20,333 nt of DNA from DASPXK01 sp035637315 (lineage in GTDB: Bacteria > Chloroflexota > UBA6077 > JACCZL01), in assembly GCA_035637315.1 (NCBI GenBank), contig DASPXK010000123.1:1-20333 (forward strand), written 5' to 3'. Shown in pieces: positions 15,132 through 20,333 of the stretch. Positions within the stretch are counted from its first letter, which is position 1. Each line of letters begins with the position of its first letter. The notes under the pieces are model-generated. The model ran no database searches, was not told the origin of the DNA, and saw only the letters and a list, made by a program, of their open reading frames with translations. The position numbers and the translations under genes were made by a program.

Positions 15132-15782
15132 GGAGACGAGGCGCTGGCCGAAGTCGAGCGGAGCATCGACTCGCTTGGCGCCCTCGGTATCGGGGTGGGC
15201 TGCTCGGTCGCCGGACGGCCGCTAGACGATCCGGCCTTCGACCCCTTTTTCGCCGAGCTGGATCGCCGCCGAGCGGTCCTGTTTCTGCACCCGGTTGGCG
15301 CCGGGGCGGGACCGAATACCGAGCAGTACGGCCTGACCTGGATGATCGGCGCGCCGGTCGAGGACACCGTCGCCGCCCTGCGGCTCGTGCTCTCCGGCCT
15401 GACCACCCGTTACCCACGCGTGCGCATCATCGTGCCCCATCTCGGAGGCACGCTGCCGTTCCTGTTCCAGCGCCTTGACGACGCGGCCGAGCGCCATCGC
15501 GCCTCGGCCCGGGATGAGCTTCCTATCGAGGACCCGCCCAGCGACCTCATCCGCCGACTGTGGTTCGACACCGTGAACCAGTACCCGGCCGCGCTGCGCT
15601 GCGCCTGTGAGGCGTTTGGCGCCGACCGCCTGATGCTGGGGACCGACTTTCCATACCTTGCGGGCCCCAAGTTCTTGGGCTGTGTAACCTACGTGCAGCA
15701 GTCTGGCCTGGCGGACCAGGACGTGCGCGCGATCCTCGACGGCAACGCCGAGGAATTGTTGGGGTTGGCCCAGAAAGTCTAG
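15132..15782 (+). pseudogene. Amidohydrolase (ACMSD-like family), N-terminally truncated
   Basis: The frame opens after a TGA at 15129-15131 and encodes up to 216 residues. EALAEVERSIDSLGALGIGVG and GRPLDDPAFDPFFAELDRR match the middle of ACMSD-like/2-amino-3-carboxymuconate semialdehyde decarboxylase-family amidohydrolases. Retained metal or active-site residues are His in LFLHPVG, His in IIVPHLGGTLPF and Asp in LMLGTDFPY. The N-terminal part of about 100 residues, with the HxH metal pair, is absent and not found in the preceding bases. The only plausible start (GTG at 15195) lacks a ribosome site. An inactive relic is most likely; a short annotated CDS 15195-15782 would be the alternative call. 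Confidence 0.7.
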
Positions 15783-15834
15783 CGGACCGCGCGACGCCTC
15801 TGGGATCAACGCCTGAGCCCGGCCGGCCCTGTCG

Positions 15835-15840
15835 TATACT
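15835..15840 (+). promoter_or_regulatory. Possible -10 box upstream of the Nudix gene
   Basis: TATACT at 15835-15840 lies about 80 bases upstream of the Nudix ATG in an intergenic stretch. No matching -35 hexamer is evident. Pattern-only call. Confidence 0.25.
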
Positions 15841-15920
15841 TCCATGCGCCGCTAAGCGCCCCGCTCTCAACGCCGGCCGCTCGGCGCGCCAGGCCCACGA
15901 ACCTTTCCCGGTAGGAGCAC

Positions 15921-16397
15921 ATGGCAGCTGACGAACCTCGCCCCGCGGACGAGACTGAGAAGCCGCATAAGAGAGACAAGGTCTGGGAGGCCGGAGGGAT
16001 CATCGTCATGGACGACCAGGTCGTCCTGCGCCTGACCGACGGGCAGCACTGGATCTTCCCGAAGGGGAAGCTCAAGAAGGGCGAGAATCCCGAACAGGCG
16101 GCGCTTCGAGAGGCTGTCGAAGAGACCGGGCTCAACGTGGAGATCGTGGACGAGGCAGGCAGCTTCAGAGCCAAACAGCACGGCAAGAAGCGGCGCTTCC
16201 TCTTCTACCTCATGCGCGCCACCGGCAAGACGAGCGACTGGCGCCACCACGAGGGTCGCGACACGTTCCCCGTCCCCCTCGAACGCGTCGAAGCGCTGCT
16301 TCGGCGTGACGGATACGGCGAGCTCTGGCAACAGGTACGTGACAGGGTGCGGGCGCTGACGTCTGGATCGGTGTCCACGCGCCAGCAGCGTTCCTAA
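15921..16397 (+). CDS. Nudix hydrolase
   Basis: This 158-residue protein has a complete Nudix box at residues 49-71, G-x5-E-x7-REAVEETGL, preceded by the usual WIFPKGKL strand-loop. Nudix enzymes hydrolyse nucleoside diphosphates linked to another group using a divalent metal held by the box glutamates. The overall layout (HWIFPKGKLKKGE, then RFLFYLMRATG) is similar to diadenosine polyphosphate or diphosphoinositol phosphohydrolase-type members, but the substrate is not determined. TAGGAG lies five bases before the ATG. The N-terminal 20 residues are charged and probably disordered. It stands alone between its own promoter region and the small Cys/His gene. Confidence 0.92.
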   Translation: MAADEPRPADETEKPHKRDKVWEAGGIIVMDDQVVLRLTDGQHWIFPKGKLKKGENPEQAALREAVEETGLNVEIVDEAGSFRAKQHGKKRRFLFYLMRATGKTSDWRHHEGRDTFPVPLERVEALLRRDGYGELWQQVRDRVRALTSGSVSTRQQRS

Positions 16398-16549
16398 GTT
16401 CCTCGACACACTCGTCAGCCCACCGTGGCGTGAGCGTGCGCCGGCCGGTCACTTTTTGCTAAACTTCGTTCCGACGGCCAGCGTGCCGTCTCATTTCATG
16501 TTTGAGGAGCCCGCTCACCGCGCGTGGCTCATTGGAGAGGGGTTCTCGG

Positions 16550-16756
16550 ATGGCTGAGAAGAATAAGAACCAGACAGCGCTGGAGCGGGCTCGGCTTCGC
16601 GAGGTAGTCGGCGCGCAGGTCTCAGACAAATACTGCGCGGCGGCTGGTTGCCCCACCAGAGGCGAGCCAATCCTGAAGAAGGACCTGTTCCCGGTGGTGC
16701 TGGCCTACCCGCGCCGCACGCTCTTCTATCACCGGTCCTGCACCGCCCTGAACTAA
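16550..16756 (+). CDS. Small conserved-looking Cys/His protein, possible zinc ribbon
   Basis: This is a 68-residue protein of unknown function. After a charged helical start (MAEKNKNQTALERARLREVV) it has YCAAAGCP near residues 28-35 and ends YHRSCTALN. This gives a C-x4-C pair and an H-x2-C pair about 25 residues apart, which could bind one zinc ion. GGAGAGGGG lies seven bases before the ATG, supporting this start over the in-frame one at 16502. Followed by a hairpin and GC-rich direct repeats. Confidence 0.7.
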   Translation: MAEKNKNQTALERARLREVVGAQVSDKYCAAAGCPTRGEPILKKDLFPVVLAYPRRTLFYHRSCTALN

Positions 16757-16774
16757 GCCAGCCCCCATTCCCAA

Positions 16775-16800
16775 CCCCTCCCCCAGGCTTGGGGGAGGGG
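16775..16800. repeat. Small perfect hairpin (element 8), same family as element 7
   Basis: CCCCTCCCCCA (16775-16785) pairs perfectly with TGGGGGAGGGG (16790-16800) around a four-base loop. Its arms differ from element 7 by single C/T and G/A changes, which compensate across the stem. It lies between two convergent genes and may act as a bidirectional terminator, although no T-run follows. Confidence 0.72.
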
Positions 16801-16828
16801 CCGGGTGGGGGAGAGGGGCCGGGTGGGG
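16797..16828. repeat. 14-bp direct repeat, two copies
   Basis: GGGGCCGGGTGGGG occurs at 16797-16810 and again at 16815-16828, a period of 18 bases, overlapping the right arm of the hairpin. Local duplication is likely. Confidence 0.7.
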
Positions 16829-16855
16829 CAGGCTGCGGTGAGTTTCGAGCCGCGG

Positions 16856-17626
16856 CTAAGTCGGTCGCGGGCTCCTATCCCTGGCCAGCCTGTAGCCGAA
16901 GCCGCGAGCGGTCACGATAGGTGGGGCCGTCATGCCGAACGGCTCCAACTTCGCGCGCAAGCGTCGGATGTGAACGTCTACTGCCCGGCTCTGGCCGACG
17001 TTGCTGGTGCCCCACAGCACTCGTGCCAGTTCTTCCCGGCTGAACACGTGCCCGGGCTGGCTAGCCAACGTCGTCAGCAAGCGGTTTTCGGTCGGCGTCA
17101 GTTGAATGGGCGCCCCGCCAATCGTGACCGAGCGCTCGCCAGCATCGACTACCATCGCGCCGATCCTGTACAGCTCGCGGGCCGACGGCGCTGTTGGCGG
17201 GCTCGCGCCCGTCCAGAGGCCGGGGGAGGCTGGGACCGCCGCGGCTGACGGGCTGGCTGCCCGTCGCAACACGGCCTCGACGCGCGCCACCAGCTCGTGG
17301 ATGTCAAATGGCTTGGCGATGAAATCGTCGGCGCCCAGCTTCAAGCTGAGGATCCGATCGCGCTGCTGCTTGGTGGCGCTCAGGATGATGATCGGCCCGG
17401 GCCATCTGGCGCTTATCTCCGAGCACAGCACCAGGCCGTCGCTGTCGGGCAGCAAGAGGTCCAGGATCACCAGATCGGGGCGAGCCTTCTCCAGTAGCTC
17501 GGTGGCCTCGGCGCCGGTCGCCGCCGAAACTACTTCGTAACCGTCCGCCTCTAGGACGTCGGTCACGACGCGGGTGATCGCCGGCTCGTCCTCGACGATC
17601 AGTATACGCGTGCGATGAGTCAACAT
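16856..17626 (-). CDS. OmpR/PhoB-family response regulator
   Basis: This DNA-binding response regulator of about 256 residues is phosphorylated by an unknown sensor kinase. The receiver domain shows ILIVEDEP (Asp12, Glu13), phosphoacceptor Asp56 in VILDLLLPDSDG, the switch Thr85 in ILSATK and Lys105 in FIAKPF. A Pro/Ala/Ser linker follows, then a winged-helix domain with VTIGGAPIQLTPTENRLLTT, FSREELARVLWG, the recognition helix SRAVDVHIRRLRAKLE and the closing TARGFGYRLA. The start MLTHRTRILIVEDE at 17626 fits the family, though its GGAG touches the ATG; 17668 (ATG) and 17728 (TTG) are in-frame alternatives. No histidine kinase gene is beside it, so it is an orphan here. Confidence 0.93.
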   Translation of the reverse strand: MLTHRTRILIVEDEPAITRVVTDVLEADGYEVVSAATGAEATELLEKARPDLVILDLLLPDSDGLVLCSEISARWPGPIIILSATKQQRDRILSLKLGADDFIAKPFDIHELVARVEAVLRRAASPSAAAVPASPGLWTGASPPTAPSARELYRIGAMVVDAGERSVTIGGAPIQLTPTENRLLTTLASQPGHVFSREELARVLWGTSNVGQSRAVDVHIRRLRAKLEPFGMTAPPIVTARGFGYRLARDRSPRPT

Positions 17627-17884
17627 CTCCTGCGACGGGTGAACCACCGGTGCGGCCGCCTCGAGCATCGGTTGTTTCGCTTCCGTCCCAAATCGTCGAG
17701 CATTCTGTTGCTCAGCACAGGTTGGCAAGTTTCATGCCAGCTACGCCATTGGCGGCCTTGACCCCTCCTTTACCTCCGCTCACTGCCTCGCTCTCGATGA
17801 TTACCTGCACCGGCCTCTGGCTGCCGCTGATCTGGGAGTACACCGACCGCCTGGTCGTCCGGGCCGAGCGGCGCCTCTAGAGGA

Positions 17885-18436
17885 TCAGGGAGTCGCTCGG
17901 AAGATCTCTGCGAAGGTGACGCGGCCCGAGTCGTCGAAGGCTGCCCCGATCGCCAGCCGGTTGAACGATGGCTCGAGGATGTTCTGGCGATGGGCGGGGC
18001 TGTTCATGAACGCCTGTTCCACCAGCTCGAGAGCCGATAGGTCCGCTCCACTCGATCGAGCCAGGTTCTCGCCAACCAGCGTGTAACCTAGGCCGGCCGC
18101 CGCCAGGAGGCGAGTGATGGCTAGCTGGCCGGAGCCATCGTAGTGGGAGAGCGCAGGTAGGCCGAGCTGCGCTTCGGCGCGTGCGCGCGCGATCTCTAGC
18201 AGCGCCAGGTCGGGTTCGGCCGGAGCGAGTCCGTTGCGCACACGGTCGCCATTGGCCAACTCGAGCAAGCTCATCTCGACCTCACTCGCGGCCGGGGGTG
18301 TATCCAGGACGGTGACTATGGCGGCGGAAGGACCCGCCGCCCGCGCACCGGCTACCTCGGCTCCGAGCGCGGCCCCGCGCCCCAGACCGGCGAGCAGCGC
18401 GACTGCTGCTGCGAGAGTCCTGAGCTGACGATTCAC
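17885..18436 (-). CDS. Secreted CAP (SCP/PR1-like) domain protein
   Basis: This 183-residue protein has a signal peptide (about residues 1-25, MNRQLRTLAAAVALLAGLG...) and a bacterial CAP domain of the YkwD type. Typical segments are LLELANGDRVRNGLAP, LALLEIARARAEAQ, LSHYDGSGQLAITRLLAAAG, the GENLA motif near residue 125, and AFMNSPAHRQNILEPSFNRLAIG near the end. CAP domains are extracellular and of varied function. The start is GTG at 18436 with GGGAGG nine bases upstream. It is divergent from the DUF4126-like gene. Confidence 0.9.
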   Translation of the reverse strand: MNRQLRTLAAAVALLAGLGRGAALGAEVAGARAAGPSAAIVTVLDTPPAASEVEMSLLELANGDRVRNGLAPAEPDLALLEIARARAEAQLGLPALSHYDGSGQLAITRLLAAAGLGYTLVGENLARSSGADLSALELVEQAFMNSPAHRQNILEPSFNRLAIGAAFDDSGRVTFAEIFRATP

Positions 18437-18649
18437 TACTGGCGGCCTCCCGAAACTCAGTTCGTGTGTAAGGCCCCCGGCGGCAAGGTTGCGATAGTGT
18501 AAATGAAAGCCTGCAGCCCAGTAAACAAAATGGCACAGCCGGTACCAAAATGTAATGAAACCGCAACAATGGCACCTCTTCGAGGCGGGAACTTCTGAGC
18601 CGCCCGAGTCGTCTTCTGTTTCGAAACACCCATCGGAAGGGAAGAAGCG
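18437..18649. promoter_or_regulatory. Divergent intergenic region, AT-richer than its surroundings
   Basis: This 213-base region between two divergent genes is clearly less GC-rich than the rest of the window. It holds the short direct repeats GTAAATGAAAGC (18499-18510) and GTAATGAAACCGC (18552-18564). It should contain both promoters, but exact boxes could not be assigned. Confidence 0.4.
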
Positions 18650-19252
18650 ATGGACTCGGTCCTCGTGGGAGCGGCGGGCGCCTTCGGGCTGGCGGCGGCA
18701 GCCGGACTGAACACCAGCTTGCCGCTGTTGCTGGTTGGCCTGGCGGCGCGTCTGGGGCTGCTGACGTTGGCCACGCCATACGACGCGTTGAGCACGAACG
18801 TCGCGCTGACGGGCTTGGCCCTACTGGCCGGGCTCGAGATCGTGGCGGACAAGATGCCCGGCGTCGACTCGCTGGCCCACGCGGTCCAGTGGCCGCTTAC
18901 ACTGGCGGCAGGAGCGATCTTGTTCGGCAGCCAGCACTCCATCGTGCGCGACGTCTCGCCCGGCCTGGCGGTCCTGGTCGGGCTGGTGACGGCGGGCGGC
19001 GTTCACACGCTTCGATCGATCGCGCGGCCGGCCATCAACCTGACGACGCTCGGCCTGGGCGCGCCTTTGGTCTCGGCCCTGGAGGACTTCTCTGCATTCG
19101 CGATCAGCGCCGCGGCCCTGCTGGCGCCGCCGCTCGCCTTAGCGCTGTTGTTAGCGCTACTCCTGGCTTTTGCCCTCCTCGTCCTCTGGGCCGGAACCAG
19201 ACCGCGCCCCGCAAAGGCGTCATCGTCGCTCGAGGCGCCGCCGGTCCGCTGA
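18650..19252 (+). CDS. DUF4126-like integral membrane protein
   Basis: This 200-residue hydrophobic protein has about five to six membrane helices. Segments AAGLNTSLPLLLVGLAARLG (residues 17-36) and LEIVADKMPGVDSLAHAVQW (about 62-81) match the pattern of the DUF4126 family, whose function is unknown. A short Pro/Ser-rich cytoplasmic or periplasmic tail ends the protein. AAGGGAAG lies eight bases before the ATG. It precedes the dinB-like gene by 86 bp on the same strand. Confidence 0.85.
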   Translation: MDSVLVGAAGAFGLAAAAGLNTSLPLLLVGLAARLGLLTLATPYDALSTNVALTGLALLAGLEIVADKMPGVDSLAHAVQWPLTLAAGAILFGSQHSIVRDVSPGLAVLVGLVTAGGVHTLRSIARPAINLTTLGLGAPLVSALEDFSAFAISAAALLAPPLALALLLALLLAFALLVLWAGTRPRPAKASSSLEAPPVR

Positions 19253-19338
19253 CCCGTCTCGCGTTGCAAGCGTGATTCGGGCTTACCTTCGGCCTGCCTC
19301 GGGCTCTATGATTCTGGCCGACTTGGAGGCAGCGCCTG

Positions 19339-20333
19339 GTGACTGGCGACCCCCAACGCGCCACTCGCTGCATTGCCCACTGCGACGCTGATCGCTTCTA
19401 CTTCGCTGTCGAGGCGTTGGAGCGGCCTGAGCTCGCGACTGAGAATCGGCCCGTGGTTATCGGCAGCGACCCGAGGCGGGCGCCGCGGGCGGTCGTCACC
19501 ACGGCCAACGACGCCGCTCGCGCCCGCGGCATCAACAGTGGCGTGAGTGCGGCGCGTGCCCTGCGTCTGGCTCCGGACGCGCTGTTCATCTCGCCCCGGC
19601 ACGACGTCTACCGGGCATACTCGGCCCGGCTCATGGCGGTCTTGCGCGAAGCCAGTCCAGTCGTCCAGCCGCTGTCGATCGACGAGGCCTGGCTCGAGTG
19701 GGCCGAGTATGGCTTCGACCCGGCCGCGGCCCACGCCCTGCGCCAGCGCGTGCTGGCTCGGACGGGCCTGTCGATCTCGGTCGATGTGGCCTCTTCCAAG
19801 CTGGTTGCCAAGATGGCCACCGAGACGGCCAAGCCGGGCGGCGTGCGCGTAGTGGCGCCCGGCCAGGAGGCCGAGTTCCTGTCGCCCCAGCCGGTCCGGG
19901 CGCTGTTCGGTGTCGGCCCGCGGACGGCCGAGCGCCTGGCGGCGGCCAGCGTAGTGACCATTGGCGAGCTCGCCGCCCAATCGCCCGAGCAGCTCGTGGA
20001 GTTGTTTGGGCAGAACCACGGGCTCAGCCTGTGGGAGCGGGCCCATGGCGTAGATCTGTCCGAGCTGCACCCTCACCGCGAGCCGAAGTCGTACTCGGCC
20101 GAGCACACCTTCCAGCGCGACACAGGTGACCGCCACGTGCTGTGGGCCGAGCTGCGGGCTCAGGCCTCGGAAGTGGGCGCGCGGCTTCAGGGCGACCGTC
20201 TGCTTGCTGCCGAGGTCGCTATCAAGCTCCGCTATGCCAACTTCGAAACGGTCACGCGCCAGCTACGGCTGCCCGCCCCGACGGCGGCGCCAGAGGCTCT
20301 TGCCGATGCCGCCGGCCTGCTCATGCGGCGCCA
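19339..20333 (+). CDS. dinB: DNA polymerase IV (Y-family), 3' partial
   Basis: The frame runs from GTG 19339 (GGAGG nine bases upstream) to the window edge, giving 331 residues and no stop. It is a Y-family translesion polymerase that copies past damaged bases. Palm residues are Asp16 and Asp18 in HCDADRFYFAVE, with Tyr21 at the steric-gate position, and Asp115-Glu116 in LSIDEAWLEW. The thumb region has SSKLVAKMATETAKPGG. The helix-hairpin-helix GVGPRTAERLAA and the little-finger entry EPKSYSAEHTFQRDTG follow, with the beta strand region to the end. The common SIGIA becomes SISVDVASSK. The C-terminus and any clamp-binding peptide are outside the window. Confidence 0.93.
   Translation, partial: MTGDPQRATRCIAHCDADRFYFAVEALERPELATENRPVVIGSDPRRAPRAVVTTANDAARARGINSGVSAARALRLAPDALFISPRHDVYRAYSARLMAVLREASPVVQPLSIDEAWLEWAEYGFDPAAAHALRQRVLARTGLSISVDVASSKLVAKMATETAKPGGVRVVAPGQEAEFLSPQPVRALFGVGPRTAERLAAASVVTIGELAAQSPEQLVELFGQNHGLSLWERAHGVDLSELHPHREPKSYSAEHTFQRDTGDRHVLWAELRAQASEVGARLQGDRLLAAEVAIKLRYANFETVTRQLRLPAPTAAPEALADAAGLLMRR

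Noticed and set aside
17734..17880. 48-residue plus-strand frame in the response regulator-CAP gap
   Set aside because: Pro/Leu-rich translation with no ribosome site; the frame is short enough to arise by chance in GC-rich DNA.

Overview
The window is GC-rich DNA, densely coded on both strands, from a bacterium. A member of the Chloroflexota or a similar high-GC soil lineage is the best guess. This is an inference from the gene mix: a BMP-type nucleoside transporter, split LigD-type end-joining genes, SucCD next to MidA, and many G/C-rich palindromic repeats. No rRNA, tRNA, CRISPR array or intact insertion sequence was seen.

Layout. 1-6570: a BMP-family (nucleoside-type) ABC importer, with binding protein (5' cut by the window edge), double ATPase and two permeases, all on the plus strand. 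A convergent pair of DNA end-joining genes, a LigD-type ATP-dependent ligase and a LigD-type polymerase/primase, sits between the binding protein and the ATPase. 6590-8356 (minus): a RelE/YafQ-like toxin with a Phd/YefM-like antitoxin (GTGA overlap), then a membrane-anchored class III nucleotide cyclase. 8549-12680 (minus): sucC, sucD and midA, followed by a lipoprotein-like gene broken by two compensating frameshifts. 12812-13480: a truncated CopG-like antitoxin relic and a gene-poor stretch. 13481-16756 (plus): a 526-residue protein of unknown function, an amidohydrolase lacking its N-terminal metal-binding part, a Nudix hydrolase and a small Cys/His protein. 16856-18436 (minus): an OmpR-type response regulator with no kinase beside it, and a secreted CAP-domain protein. 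18650-20333 (plus): a DUF4126-like membrane protein and DNA polymerase IV (3' cut by the window edge).

The most striking feature is a set of eight palindromic elements of several sequence types, at about 621, 2853, 4487, 5542, 10065, 10572, 12798 and 16775. Several do more than lie between genes. One holds both the stop codon of the ABC ATPase and the start and first codons of the next permease. One forms the C-terminal tail of that permease. One carries the midA start codon and ends one base from the sucD stop. One carries the candidate start of the antitoxin relic. A 90-bp element lies in frame inside midA and adds about 30 residues to the methyltransferase. This resembles the protein-invading palindromes known from Rickettsia (RPE), but here the elements also remodel gene junctions.

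Functionally, the transporter would import nucleosides or related compounds. The ligase and polymerase would act in non-homologous end joining (no Ku gene is visible here). SucCD is a TCA-cycle enzyme, MidA an arginine methyltransferase of the NDUFAF7 family tied to complex I assembly, and Pol IV a translesion polymerase.
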